64,000 bases of DNA from Streptomyces kaniharaensis (GTDB lineage: Bacteria; Actinomycetota; Actinomycetes; Streptomycetales; Streptomycetaceae), in assembly GCF_009569385.1 (NCBI RefSeq), contig NZ_WBOF01000002.1:310001-374000 (forward strand). Reading direction: 5' to 3'. Under the pieces are notes generated by a model that was given only the letters and a program-made list of their open reading frames with translations, had not been told where the DNA came from and did no database searches. Of this stretch, positions 8,400-17,719 are shown in pieces. The translations under genes were made by a program, and so were the position numbers. The stretch's first letter is position 1. The number at the start of each line of letters is the position of its first letter.

Positions 8400-8969
8400 G
8401 TGACCACCTACCTCGAGTCCGAGCGCCTGACCCTGCGCCCCTTCGCCGCCGCCGACGCGGACCTGCTGATCGAGCTGGACAGCGACCCGGCGGTGATGCG
8501 CTACCTGACCGGCGGCGCTCCGACCCCGCCAGAGGAGGTCCGCGACCTCGCCATCCCCAGCATCCTCGCCGGCTACGAGCGCTGGGATCACGACCTTGGC
8601 CTGTTCGCCGCGCACGAGAAGGACGGCGGCGCGTTCGTCGGCTGGTTCTGCCTGCGTCCGCTGCGCAGCGGCCCGCGTGAGGAGGCCGAACTCGGCTACC
8701 GCCTGCGCCAGGCGACCTGGGGCAGGGGCTACGCCACCGAGGTCTCGCAGGCGCTGCTGGCGAAGGGATTCGCCGAGCTCGGCATCCGCATGGTCTGGGC
8801 CGAGACGATGACCGTGAACCGCCCTTCGCGCAACGTCATGGAGAAGCTCGGGATGACGCTCGCGGAGAACATCCCCACGCCGGACGACATGATGGCGGTC
8901 GAGGGTTCCGAGCACGGGGGTGTGCGGTACGAGATCACGAAGGAGCAGTGGGAGCGGCGGCAGGCGTAG
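8400..8969 (+). CDS. GNAT-family N-acetyltransferase (RimJ/RimL-like)
   Basis: An about 189-residue acetyltransferase of the RimJ/RimL branch. It begins VTTYLESERLTLRPFAAADA, has ELGYRLRQATWGRGYATEVS (the acetyl-CoA-binding Q/R-x-x-G-x-G/A loop) and ends with NRPSRNVMEKLGMTLAE, the conserved N-x-x-S-x-x-x-x-E-K-x-G-M block. It would transfer acetyl from acetyl-CoA to an amine of unknown identity. GTG at 8400 matches the usual family start; an in-frame TTG at 8364 is less likely. The 8021-8399 interval upstream shows no gene I can support. Confidence 0.88.
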   Translation: MTTYLESERLTLRPFAAADADLLIELDSDPAVMRYLTGGAPTPPEEVRDLAIPSILAGYERWDHDLGLFAAHEKDGGAFVGWFCLRPLRSGPREEAELGYRLRQATWGRGYATEVSQALLAKGFAELGIRMVWAETMTVNRPSRNVMEKLGMTLAENIPTPDDMMAVEGSEHGGVRYEITKEQWERRQA

Positions 8970-9245
8970 GCAGCGCGAGGCGCGGCGCATCGCCTTTTGG
9001 GTACCCGACATCAGGACGTGGTTCCAGGAGTCGCAGCCGTCCGTCCAGTCCGCGAACTGGACGTGCCCTGTGGGGAGCGTGCCGCCGCGTGGCTCGCAGA
9101 ATCCCCAACCACCTCGCAGCGCGCGGCCTGGCAGGCGAGAACGCCTCGCATGTCCGGGTGGCGGCGCTGCCACTCGCCGTCCAGGGCGTAGACGTCCTCG
9201 GAGAGCCGGACGGGCTTGCTGCACCGGCAGCCCCGGATGCGGAGC
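8955..9245 (-). pseudogene. Frameshifted small Cys-containing protein remnant
   Basis: One minus-strand frame reads RIRGCRCSKPVRLSEDVYAL and DGEWQRRHPDMRGVLACQ. Near 9105 sense moves to another frame reading GWGFCEPRGGTLPTGHVQFA and DWTDGCDSWNHVLMSGTQ. Both parts are rich in conserved-type residues (C, W, H, D) and look like two halves of one small actinomycete protein. I do not know the family. A single-base indel explains the split. Confidence 0.4.
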
Positions 9246-9448
9246 ACGGGCACGAGCGGACTCCACCTCGACGGCGCGGGGGCTGGGCGGCCGGGCTGTG
9301 TACGGTCCCGGCCGTCCGAGGGCTTCACCGTGCGGCGCCCGGCCCGTGGGGGTGTTCGTGCCGGGCAGTGTGGAGCAGGCGCAGCCACGCGCCCTGGTGG
9401 AGGCGCTCGGCGGGTCCAACGAGCGGCAGCCGATGGGGCAACGGCAGG

Positions 9449-9805
9449 TCAGCCCACCGCGGTGGCGCGGGCGGTGATGGCCTGGCGCAGCCGGTCGGCG
9501 AGTTCAGCGCGCTCGGCGGGGGTGTAGGCGAGGTGGCCGTTGGTGAAGGCGAGGGCTTCGAACTGTTGCTGCTCGTAGGGCACGCCGTGGGGCAGGCGGG
9601 CGATGTGCCAGTGCAGATGGCTGTTGCCGGCCTGGGAGCCGAGGGAGAAGAGGTAGGTCCGTTCTCCGCCGAGGACGTCTTCGGCGGCCAGGGCGACCAG
9701 CCGCACGGTGCGCATGATGGCGAGGTAATCCTGCTCGGTCAGGTCCGTGACGACGTGCTCCAGGTGCCGCTTCGGGACCACCAGGAGCATCGGCATCCGC
9801 GCCCG
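9449..9805 (-). pseudogene. HIT-family protein, N-terminus lost
   Basis: The catalytic histidine triad is visible as NSHLHWHIARLP (H-x-H-x-H-x-x), preceded by LLVVPKRHLEHV and LGSQAGNS. HIT proteins are nucleotide hydrolases or transferases of about 110-150 residues. Here only the part from LLVVPKRH onward remains; the usual first 40 or so residues, with the zinc-like C-x-x-C or the CIFC start, are missing. At about 9798 the DNA switches to a fragment of an integrase on the opposite strand. The catalytic residues survive, but there is no credible start codon with a ribosome site. Confidence 0.75.
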
Positions 9806-9962
9806 CCACGCCCGCAAGACCGCACTGATGGACCTCGCCGCGGACCTGCCAGCTGTCGTTGTCAGCCGGCTACTCGGCTACCACCTGAGCACCGCCGACC
9901 ACTGGCAGCGCGATCGCGCTGGCTTCGCCGCCGAGTACGCCGCCGACCTCGGCCGCCGATGA
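9795..9962 (+). pseudogene. Integrase-like C-terminal tail (copy 1)
   Basis: The plus strand reads RARHARKTALMDLAADLPAV, then VSRLLGYHLSTADHWQRDRA, ending AAEYAADLGRR before a stop. This is the C-terminal tail found in many actinomycete phage-integrase-like proteins, with a helical LAADLPA-x-x-x-x-LLG-x-H unit. Only about 55 residues remain, joined to the truncated HIT gene. A related tail occurs at 23484-23660 on the minus strand. Confidence 0.6.
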
Positions 9963-10028
9963 CGGCCTCTTCCGTACCCCGCCGGCCGCTGAAGAGGCCG
10001 GGAACCGGCTCGGGCAGGATGGGCTCTC

Positions 10029-12029
10029 ATGACGGGTGGGAGAGACAAGCTCGCGGAGCTGCTTCAGCGCGCCGGGCTGGAGATCGCGGGCGAAGGGCGG
10101 ATCGAGGACGTGCTGCCGCCCCGAGCCGCGTGGCGCCCGATCATCTCGGGCGGAGCCAAGCCGACCGTGGCCGTGCGGGGAGACCGGCCTGATCTGGTCG
10201 CCGAGTTCAACGCGCAGTGGCACCGGCTCGCGGTCGACGGCGGGATCATCCGCGAGGACGGGGTGTTCCTCATCGACGTGGCCGGCAACTGGACGGGCCG
10301 TGCGGCCAGGTCCTGGACGCGGGTCCGGCTCACCGCTCAGTGGGACCTCGCCGGAGTGCTGGGCGAACGGCCCGGCCAGCCGGAGTTCGTCGCGCTCTCG
10401 ACGAACGGAGACAGCCTGCTGGGGGCGACCACCGAAGAGGACGAGGTCTGGCTCGTCTCTGTGGACCGGCCCGGAGAGCGACAGGAGGCGGCGGCCCAGG
10501 AGACCTCGCAGGAGCGGGCAGCGGCCTGGGCATCGCTGCTGCGGGGCCCGGGGCCTTCCGAGAGGCTACGCGAGATGTGGGCAAACGGGCTGGCGCTCAA
10601 CCCGGCCGTACCCGAAGACATGCACGCCAGCCTGCTCGACTTGTCGCCCTTCCTTCTCTGGCGCCCGATGCCGGCGTCGGTCGTCGACGCAGCTATCGCC
10701 CACCCGGACTGGAAAACGCGAGGGAGAGTCGCCGAGTCTCAGCCGAACATCACGGCTGAACAGTGGGCGCGCCTGATTCTCGGCGAGCAGGACGCCCGGC
10801 ATCGGTGGATTCTCACCATGCTCGCGGCGGACCGACGAGCCGAGCTCACCGACACCGCCTACCAGCAGCTCGCCGCCGACCCGTCCGCCCGGGTCCGGGA
10901 AGAGACCGCTCGCCTCCCTGGACTGCCGGTACGGATATTGACCGCCTTGGCAGCCGATCCCGATCCGGCTGTACGAGCCCTTGCCTGCCGTGGCGCTTGG
11001 CCTCACCTGGACGGCCCGGCACGGCACGTACTCATCGACGACCCCGATGGCAAGGTTCGTACCGCAGCGCTGCTGTGCCACCACCAGGACCACCCGATGC
11101 CCCGGTCGGTCTTCAACTCCGAGGGCCTCGAAGACCGCGCGGTGGAGACCAGCCGTCTGGAGCGCGACCTTGCCGAACACTTGGCCCGCCATGGCGACCC
11201 GGCCCAGCGGCGTTCCCTCGCACGTAACCCGCGTCTGGACCCGGACCTGGTCACTCTCCTCGCCCAGGACCCTGACGAAGATGTCCGCTTCGAAGTCTCC
11301 AAGCGCCCCGACCTCACCGAGGAGCAGCGGGCGCACGTGCGGATCGACTTCGATCCGCGCGCCCACTACTACCCGCTCGACTGGGTCATGGCGTTGCACG
11401 ACGACCCCGACGCCATGCGTCGCCTGGCCGCATCGTCGCACCCCCTCGTGCGCAGAAGTGTTGCGCGGGCCAAGCGCCTCCCGTCGGACGTCGTTAAGGT
11501 CCTTGCCCGGGACGAGGACCGCGTCGTCCGCCTTTTTCTCGCCGAATCCTGCGACGACGCACCCGCCGACATGCTGCTGGAAGTCTGGCAGTGGTGGACC
11601 GGCAGTCTGAGCACCCCTGACCGGCCGCACGGCCATCCGAACTTCCCGCGGACCAACCTCCTGCGCTACGCCGACGACCCGAACCCACGGATGCGCCAAC
11701 TCGCCCTCGACGACGCGGAGTCGACGGCCGAATTGGTTGAGAGGTTCAGCCGGGACGGCAACGAGGAAGTAAGGTACCGGGCCGCATCCGATCCACGGCT
11801 GACGTCAGCCTCAGCGGTACGTCTGCTCGATGACCCGCACGAGCATGTCCGGCAGGCGGCCGCTAGGCATCCCCAGTTGCCCGCGCGGGTGCTGGTCGGG
11901 CTGCTGCGGGACGCCGACACCGCAGAGGCAGCAGCCCGATGCCCGGCACTGCCCGCCCACGTCATACGCCAGATGATCCAACGGCTCCAGTTTTCAGCCA
12001 CCGCTCCAGAAGGAACCCTTCCCTCGTGA
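10029..12029 (+). CDS. LRV/HEAT-like repeat protein
   Basis: A 666-residue soluble protein. Residues 1-150 form a mixed domain (EDGVFLIDVAGNWTGRAARS). From about residue 200 to the end come many 24-residue helical units such as LAADPSARVREETARLPGLP, LTALAADPDPAVRALACRG, LLAQDPDEDVRFEVSKRPDL and LLDDPHEHVRQAAARHPQLP. The D-P-x-x-x-V-R-x-x-x-A pattern with a proline near the end of each unit is that of leucine-rich-repeat-variant (LRV) solenoids, a protein- or nucleic-acid-binding scaffold. Its partner is unknown. ATG 10029 lacks a strong ribosome site. It is transcribed alone. Confidence 0.75.
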   Translation: MTGGRDKLAELLQRAGLEIAGEGRIEDVLPPRAAWRPIISGGAKPTVAVRGDRPDLVAEFNAQWHRLAVDGGIIREDGVFLIDVAGNWTGRAARSWTRVRLTAQWDLAGVLGERPGQPEFVALSTNGDSLLGATTEEDEVWLVSVDRPGERQEAAAQETSQERAAAWASLLRGPGPSERLREMWANGLALNPAVPEDMHASLLDLSPFLLWRPMPASVVDAAIAHPDWKTRGRVAESQPNITAEQWARLILGEQDARHRWILTMLAADRRAELTDTAYQQLAADPSARVREETARLPGLPVRILTALAADPDPAVRALACRGAWPHLDGPARHVLIDDPDGKVRTAALLCHHQDHPMPRSVFNSEGLEDRAVETSRLERDLAEHLARHGDPAQRRSLARNPRLDPDLVTLLAQDPDEDVRFEVSKRPDLTEEQRAHVRIDFDPRAHYYPLDWVMALHDDPDAMRRLAASSHPLVRRSVARAKRLPSDVVKVLARDEDRVVRLFLAESCDDAPADMLLEVWQWWTGSLSTPDRPHGHPNFPRTNLLRYADDPNPRMRQLALDDAESTAELVERFSRDGNEEVRYRAASDPRLTSASAVRLLDDPHEHVRQAAARHPQLPARVLVGLLRDADTAEAAARCPALPAHVIRQMIQRLQFSATAPEGTLPS

Positions 12030-12050
12030 GCCAGACGACCCCTTACGACG

Positions 12051-12240
12051 ATGACCGAGCCGCATTCTCCCGCCAAGGACTGGCCCGTCTCGTGCTCTCC
12101 GACGGTGCCCGGGACGTGGGCGGACAGCGCCGCCGGGCTCGTGGGCACCCGCCATGATGCCTACACCGGACTCGCCGGTCGCATCAGCCAGGCCCGACAA
12201 CTCCTGGAACTGGCCGACCAGGTCTTGACCTCGGCTACAC
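12051..12240 (+). pseudogene. Possible small protein remnant
   Basis: The frame from ATG 12051 gives about 60 plausible residues, including VGTRHDAYTGLAGRISQARQ and LLELADQVLTSA, a helical pattern like the N-terminal part of small actinomycete proteins that continue into a helix-turn-helix. After about 12240 the reading is the antisense of the MFS gene and makes no sense. The call is weak. Confidence 0.3.
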
Positions 12241-12283
12241 GGAGCCTGTTCTCGTACGTACCCCACTGCTGTCCGAGGGCTCG

Positions 12284-13528
12284 TCAGACATGTCGGGCGC
12301 TTGAGGTGGCAGGGCGTCGGCCGAGCCGTAGTAGGCCGGGCACTGCGGCCAGGCTGAGGACGAGCAGAAAGAGCCAGGGCCAGGCTGCGCCGCGGTCGAG
12401 TAGCAGGGTGAGCAGGCCGGGGGCAACGGCCTGGCCGACGTTCCAGGAGAGTTGGTAGACGGCCAGGTAGCGGCCGCGCTGAGCCGGGTCGGCGAGCGAG
12501 ACGCTGAGGTCTTCTCGGCAGGGGGTCGCGACGGTCTCGGCGAGGTTGTACACGAGCATCGCGGTGTACAGGCCTGGCAGGACGGCCCAGCCGGGGGCGG
12601 CTGCGAGCAGCGCGAAGAGGCCGAAGGCGAACGCGTTGAGCAGTGCCCCGGCGGCGACCACCCGGGTGGGACGCCGACCCTCCAGACGGCGGGCGACGAC
12701 GCTCTGGGTGAGAACGACCTGCACGCCGTTGAGGACGAGGAGGGAGCCGGCCACCGAGGCGTTGCGGTGCAGGCCGACGGTGAGGTAGACGGCCAGCAGC
12801 ATGCTGAGGATCATCGACGCGAAGACGAAGCTGAGGTTGACCGCCACCAGCAGCAGGTACCGCCGGTCCCGCAGCACCTCCCGGTAACCGCCCGGCTCGG
12901 CCGTCCTGGCCTCCCCCGCGGGCGCAGCGGTGGGCCGCCACGTGGCCAGCAGGATGGACGCGAGCAGGTAGCTGGCCGCGTTTAGCACCACCAGCAGTCG
13001 CAGCACTCCGGTACCGCCGCCGGTCATCAGGACGGCTCCCAGCGCCCCGCCGAGGCCCATGCCGGTGTTGCGCAGTGTCTGCACCAAAGCGAACCACCGT
13101 GTGCGCTCGCCCTTGGGGGAGGCGAGGACCACCAGGCCGGTACTGGCGGTCCAGTAGCCGACGTGGCCGATCTGGGCGAGCAGGCAGACCAGGACGATCT
13201 GCCATGCCTGGTGGGTGAGCAGGAACCCGCAGTAGGCGAGCGCGGAGAGCGCGTTGGCGCCGACGGCCACGACGCGGGCGCCGTGGCGGTCGATCAGTGG
13301 GCCGACCGCGAGGGCGGTGGGCAGGGCGAGCAGCCGGGCGGTGGAGACGGCGGCGCCGACCGTGGCGAGAGGGAGGTTGGTGGTGTGGGTGAAGTAGACG
13401 AGGACGAAGGCGAGGATCAACCCGGTGCCGAGGCTGTCGACGAGGTGGGCGCCGATCAGGCGGGCGCGGCCGGCGGTGTCGGGCAGGCCGAGGCGGTCGC
13501 GCAAGGGCAGGGGTGTGGCGGTGGTCAT
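12284..13528 (-). CDS. MFS transporter
   Basis: A 414-residue membrane protein with about 12 predicted helices. The loop between helices 2 and 3 carries PLIDRHGARVV, the G-x-x-x-D-R-x-G-R-R-like motif A of the major facilitator superfamily. Other segments include GTGLILAFVLVYFTHTTNLP and LGGALGAVLMTGG. It most likely exports a drug or metabolite by proton antiport. Start ATG 13528 is preferred over 13573 because homologues begin close to PLPLRDRLGLP. It diverges from an ArsR/DUF5937 regulator, a frequent pairing in Streptomyces, so that regulator probably controls it. Substrate unknown. Confidence 0.88.
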   Translation of the reverse strand: MTTATPLPLRDRLGLPDTAGRARLIGAHLVDSLGTGLILAFVLVYFTHTTNLPLATVGAAVSTARLLALPTALAVGPLIDRHGARVVAVGANALSALAYCGFLLTHQAWQIVLVCLLAQIGHVGYWTASTGLVVLASPKGERTRWFALVQTLRNTGMGLGGALGAVLMTGGGTGVLRLLVVLNAASYLLASILLATWRPTAAPAGEARTAEPGGYREVLRDRRYLLLVAVNLSFVFASMILSMLLAVYLTVGLHRNASVAGSLLVLNGVQVVLTQSVVARRLEGRRPTRVVAAGALLNAFAFGLFALLAAAPGWAVLPGLYTAMLVYNLAETVATPCREDLSVSLADPAQRGRYLAVYQLSWNVGQAVAPGLLTLLLDRGAAWPWLFLLVLSLAAVPGLLRLGRRPATSSARHV

Positions 13529-13542
13529 GCACCGAGGCTCTC

Positions 13543-13572
13543 TGGAATGATCACTGCCGCCCAGATATTCCA
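13543..13572. promoter_or_regulatory. Inverted repeat TGGAAT-N18-ATTCCA, candidate ArsR operator
   Basis: TGGAAT (13543-13548) and ATTCCA (13567-13572) form a perfect inverted repeat in the 71-bp gap between the MFS and ArsR start codons. Its position suits autoregulation by the ArsR-type protein. Confidence 0.5.
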
Positions 13573-13599
13573 TCCTGATCGAATCCTCGCGGAGGGCCC

Positions 13600-14583
13600 G
13601 TGCTCACCTGGGAGTTCTCCGCACAAGACCTCGCCCGGACGCGGTTCTCCCGTTCGCCGCTGTGCGAGGTGACGACGAGCGTTGAGGTACTCAAGGACCC
13701 GGGCCGGCACGCGGTCCATCTGCCGTGGGTGCGGCAGGCCAGGGCGCAGCTGGCGGGGGTGGGCTGGGAACTGCTGTCCCAGCTGGTGCGGCTGCCGACG
13801 GTGTACGTGCCGGACTTCCTGACTCCGGTACCGACGGCGTCCAGCCCGACGATCGAACAGGCGCTGGCCGATCTGGCCGCCACCGATCCTGCGGCGGTGC
13901 GTCGCGACCTCGCCCGGAGCGGGGGTGAACTGTCCCCGTTGGTAGCGGAGTTGGCGCGGGATCCGGAGCCCGGTCTGGCCCGGCTGGTGGCGGAGATCCG
14001 GGTGTACTGGGATGCCGCGATCGCCCCGCACTGGGACCGGATCGAGCGGCTCGCCGAGGGTGAGATCCTGCGCCGGGCCCGGCAGATGGCTGTGGGTGGT
14101 CCGGCGGCGCTGTTCGCCGACCTGCACCCGCAGGTGGCATGGGAACGGGACGCCTTGCGGATCGGCTACCGGATGGTCGACGCACACCGGCGGCTGGACG
14201 GGGAGCGGGGCCTGGTCCTGGTACCGACGGTGTTCGCCTGGCCCGGCGTGTTCTCCCAGCAGAACCCGCCGTGGCAGCCGGGCCTGGTGTACCCGCCGCG
14301 CGGGGTGGCGACGCTGTGGGAGACCGCGGGCAATGCGGTGCCGGAAGGGCTGGCGCGGGTGATCGGCCGTACCCGCGCCTGGCTGCTGGCCGAGCTGGAC
14401 GCCCCCGCCTCGACCGGCGAACTCGCCGAACGCACGGGCCTGTCCGCCCCGAACGTCTCCCACCACCTGACCGCCCTGCGCGGCGCCGGCCTGCTCGCGC
14501 GCCACCGCACCGGCCGCACGGTCCTGTACCTGCGCACCGACGCGGCCGAACTCCTCCTCCGGGCCGTCCGTGCCGATGGTTGA
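13600..14583 (+). CDS. ArsR-family regulator with DUF5937 domain
   Basis: A 327-residue regulator starting at GTG 13600, probably leaderless. Residues 1-235 form the DUF5937 region (LTWEFSAQDLARTRFSRSPL, then VPDFLTPVP), typical of Streptomyces. A winged helix-turn-helix lies at the C-terminus, about residues 255-320: TRAWLLAELDAPASTGELAE, then LSAPNVSHHLTALRGAGLLA, then GRTVLYLRT. No metal-binding C-x-C is seen in the recognition helix, so a metal is an unlikely ligand. It probably represses the divergent MFS gene through the inverted repeat between them. This is inference from layout. Confidence 0.88.
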   Translation: MLTWEFSAQDLARTRFSRSPLCEVTTSVEVLKDPGRHAVHLPWVRQARAQLAGVGWELLSQLVRLPTVYVPDFLTPVPTASSPTIEQALADLAATDPAAVRRDLARSGGELSPLVAELARDPEPGLARLVAEIRVYWDAAIAPHWDRIERLAEGEILRRARQMAVGGPAALFADLHPQVAWERDALRIGYRMVDAHRRLDGERGLVLVPTVFAWPGVFSQQNPPWQPGLVYPPRGVATLWETAGNAVPEGLARVIGRTRAWLLAELDAPASTGELAERTGLSAPNVSHHLTALRGAGLLARHRTGRTVLYLRTDAAELLLRAVRADG

Positions 14584-15017
14584 TCCGACCACCGGCGCGC
14601 GCTCCCGGCGGTAACCACCGCAGCGTGAAGAGACACCGCGGTCGTGCACGTTCAACCGCCCGCTGGACCTGCTGGACATCCCCTGACCAGGACGCTTACA
14701 CGATCACGTGAACTTTGAAACGCCCCTGCATGGGCCACCTCACCCAACAGGAGTGGTGGCACTGCCGGGCGACCACCAGGTCACCCTCGACGCCGTCGTC
14801 TCCCACACGGCCCCGTCCGTCACGGCGGAGCGTACCGCGGCCGCCGCCGTCCTACTCGGCGCGCCCGCCTTGGGACAACACCGCGGGCAACCCGCCGCAG
14901 ACACCCACGCCGACGGAACCGAAGGCGGCCTGGCGGCACGGACCGGAGCAGCGGGTGCGGGGACGGTGGGCGCGGCCGAACGGCGCCGGCGGCGGGGGCG
15001 CCTGGTGGAGGGTGTCG
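14584..15017. other. No gene supported
   Basis: Open frames exist on both strands, but their residue content (long Arg/Pro/Ala runs) is that of non-coding high-GC sequence. I see no ribosome site, hairpin or repeat worth naming. Confidence 0.4.
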
Positions 15018-15240
15018 TCATGCCGAAGGCTCTGCCCGGGTTGGCGCGCAGCGGCAGGTGGACCAGGGACCGGCGGGAGCGCGCTGCAAGCCCCCGGGCG
15101 GCGGCGAGGTCCGCGGCATCCTCGCGGTCGACGAACATCTCCGGCCACCACTCGCGTCGGTACAGCGCGCCGCGCTGACGACCTGGTACTCGTCCCGGCC
15201 CAGCCGGGCCGGTGGATCTTCGTTCTCAGTTTCGCCGTGC
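15018..15240 (-). pseudogene. Frameshifted remnant, paralogue of the 22780-23472 gene
   Basis: The minus strand reads RLGRDEYQVVSAARC in one frame and then MFVDREDAADLAAARGLAAR and SRRSLVHLPLRANPG in another. These align by eye with RLGADEFRVIRPAQ and YLDQDAARSIAGLWLLAARS PRSLIHLPMRAN of the intact protein at 22780-23472. One indel separates the two parts, and the C-terminal two-thirds are missing. This shows the unknown family had at least two copies here. Confidence 0.55.
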
Positions 15241-15307
15241 TGTCGCACCGGATGGCGGGCGGCCTGTTCTGCGCATTCCGGCCGCCCCGCCCCCCGGGCC
15301 CGGCCGG

Positions 15308-15790
15308 CTACCGGTCGACGTCCGCGGACGGGCGGGCCGAGAGGATCCGGCGCAGCGCGTCGAGCAACTGGGCGTCGTCGGCGGGCGGTTGTGGCGCCTG
15401 CCAGGCGATGTGGCCGTCGGGGCGGGCCAGGACCGCTCCGGTGGGCGGGAGGCCGAACAGGTCCGACCAGTCCTCGCCGGTCGGTGACCGCAGGACGACG
15501 GGCAGGCCGGCCGCCTCGGCGGTTTCCACCTGCCGCTGCCAGGCGGGGTCCGTGGGGTCCGCGCCGGTGGTGAGCAGGGTGAAGCCGGGGCCGAGCAGGT
15601 CCAGGGTGGACGTGACCCCGGAAGTCCCGGCCGGCCGCAGGTGCGGGACTCGGCAGCCGGGCCGGCCGCCGGGGTGCTCGCCCTCGGGATCCAGGGCTGG
15701 CCGCGGCAGGGTATCGGTGCCGGGGTCGGGGTCAGGGTCGGCGAGGACGGCGGTGGAGCGGTAGGCGGCGGTGAGCAGCAGCTCGGGTGT
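15308..15790 (-). pseudogene. FAD-dependent aromatic monooxygenase, C-terminal fragment
   Basis: The minus strand reads PGCRVPHL, then STLDLLGPGFTLLTTGADPT, then WQRQVETAEAAGLPVVLRS and GAVLARPDGHIAWQAPQPPA, ending LLDALRRILS. This is the thioredoxin-like C-terminal domain of class A flavin monooxygenases (phenol hydroxylase type) used in polyketide tailoring and aromatic breakdown. The conserved LVRPDGHIAWR block is recognisable. The FAD-binding domain (GxGxxG and DG motifs) is absent; upstream DNA carries unrelated sequence. It is a fragment, so no activity is expected. Confidence 0.7.
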
Positions 15791-15859
15791 AGAGGGGCTC
15801 GGCGGCGGTGAGCGGTGTCGGTGGTCTGGCGGGCCTGGTGGGCGGCCTCGCGGGCGCCC

Positions 15860-16105
15860 CGACCACGACACCGCCCTCGAGGAAGCGATCGGGACCGTTC
15901 CGGCCCGGATGGAGGCCGGGCACGCTATGGCGCTGGAGTCCTACACGCGCCTGCTCGCCCGGCACGGCCGCGCCGCGGAGGCGTTCGCCCTGCTTCTGCC
16001 GCACGCCGACGACTGGGCGCTCGCCACCGCCCTGGTCGACGTAGCTGCCGTCGCCGGCCGCGACGACGAGGCCGCCGCGCTGCTCGCCGCCCGGATCCGG
16101 GTCGA
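15860..16105 (+). pseudogene. TPR-like helical fragment
   Basis: The plus strand reads ALESYTRLLARHGRAAEAFA, then LLLPHADDWALATALVDVAA and GRDDEAAALLAARI. The repeating helix-turn-helix pattern resembles tetratricopeptide units of Streptomyces regulatory proteins. It has no start, no stop of its own and no partner, and is likely debris. Confidence 0.4.
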
Positions 16106-16576
16106 CCACCGCTGCGACGGCCCGTGCTGCTGCCGCGGCCTCGGCCAGCAGCTCCAGGGTGGTGGCGACGATGGGCGCGGCGTCGTTGTACCTCGCGCCA
16201 GCCGTCCCCGTCGTTGTCGTCTCGCGTGACGGTCCACCAACTACCGCCCCAGACCCCGGCCGACAGGTCGGCCACCGCCTTCTGGCGGTTGGCCAGGCCG
16301 ACCTGTCCGGCCTCGGTGACCACCAGGGCCACGGGCGGGTACCCGGCACGGGGTGCCCGCGGTAGGCGCGGCGCCACCAGTGCACCGTCCAGTCGGCTGG
16401 CTCTTGGTCGGCGAGAGCCGGATCGTTGTCACGGACCTTCACGCGGAATGCGGTGTTGCGGCCGGCCGGTGACCTGGGACGCCCGAAGGATGAGTGACCG
16501 TCGGTGTCCACGCCACAAGGCGTTCCGGGCCGCTTCGCCGGGTCGGTGTGTCCGAACGGGCGGGCATACTGGCGCC

Positions 16577-17608
16577 GTGCCAACCGCCGAGGAACCCCAC
16601 CAGCCCCCTTCCCCTGAGCCGGAGCCAATAGCGCCGGGCCGGGCGACACCCGACCCGTTCGAGGGACTCGTCCTGGACGAGCGTTTCATCGGGGACGCCG
16701 CCGTCAAGGAGCCGACCGCCCGAACCCGGATGCTCGCCGCGCAGTGGCGGGAGGAGCCGCCGGTGGACCCGGGAGGCCGCCGCTGGGCACCTGGGGCGGC
16801 CTCCGGCGCGGCCCGCTCACGTTGGACCCGGCCCGGACGCCGGCGCACCGTGCTGATCGCGGTCACCGCTTTCGCAGCGCTGCTGGCCGTCGCGGTCGGG
16901 GCGGACCCGGCCGGTCTGCTGAACAGGGACAGCCTGGCGGCGCGCAACCCGCGGGCCGTGCCCGCATCGCCCCGGCCGACCGTGGACGTCGCGCTGCCCG
17001 GCGGCGGGATCTCCGACGGCACCAGGTGCGGCACCAAGGGCTTCCACTACTTCGAACCAGCGCCCGCATCCTTCACCTTCGCCACCAGATCGCAGCCGGA
17101 CACCCCACTGCCAGGACCGCAACTCGTCCTCGGCTCCTACGGGTTCTCACGGATCTCGGCGAAAGACCCCGGGCACTTCGCCATCGGTCTGCAGCTCGGT
17201 CCGGGCGCCGGCGACCGCACGCTGGACCTGTCCGCGCCACTCGGCCCGCAGGGCGTGGCGGTGGAGATCGAGGGCCCGGACGGCCTGGTCGGCGGGGCCC
17301 ACGGCCTCCCGCTCACACGCGACGACGACGCCCCGTCCGACGCGGGCGGCACCGTCCACGTCGGACCCCAGAACGGCGCGTCCGTACAGGTGACCCTCCC
17401 GATCGAGGCCCTGTGCCCGGGCTTCGACGGCTTCGCCGTCCAGCAACGCCTGATGGCGCCGACCGACTCGCACAACACCATCATCGGCCAGCCGCCCTAC
17501 CGGCTCACGGTCTCCATCTCCGATCCGGCGATCGGCGCGCTGCGGCGCCAGGTCGGCTCGACGGTGCCGGGCGACGTGCTGGCAACTGACAACCGGGTGA
17601 CCCACTGA
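16577..17608 (+). CDS. SCO2583/SCO2584 N-terminal-domain membrane protein
   Basis: A 343-residue protein. Its start, PTAEEPHQPPSPEPEPI followed by PDPFEGLVLDERFIGDAAVK and EPTARTRMLAAQWREEPP, is the diagnostic SCO2583/SCO2584 N-terminal domain seen in Streptomyces spore-wall-associated proteins. Next come a basic linker, one membrane helix (VLIAVTAFAALLAVAVGADP, about residues 95-115) and an extracytoplasmic beta-rich domain with GTRCGTKGFHYFEPAP. GTG 16577 has no ribosome site, but CATACT ends six bases before it, so the transcript may be leaderless. Relatives have been linked to spore wall synthesis; that role here is inferred from the domain only. Confidence 0.8.
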   Translation: MPTAEEPHQPPSPEPEPIAPGRATPDPFEGLVLDERFIGDAAVKEPTARTRMLAAQWREEPPVDPGGRRWAPGAASGAARSRWTRPGRRRTVLIAVTAFAALLAVAVGADPAGLLNRDSLAARNPRAVPASPRPTVDVALPGGGISDGTRCGTKGFHYFEPAPASFTFATRSQPDTPLPGPQLVLGSYGFSRISAKDPGHFAIGLQLGPGAGDRTLDLSAPLGPQGVAVEIEGPDGLVGGAHGLPLTRDDDAPSDAGGTVHVGPQNGASVQVTLPIEALCPGFDGFAVQQRLMAPTDSHNTIIGQPPYRLTVSISDPAIGALRRQVGSTVPGDVLATDNRVTH

Positions 17609-17719
17609 CCAGGGCCACCTGAAAGGTTCCGACGACACTGAACCGTACGGCGGTACGGCGGTCCGCTTGGCGTCCAGCCGAGTATGCACCCTTCATCGGA
17701 ATGTACCCCACACCACGGT

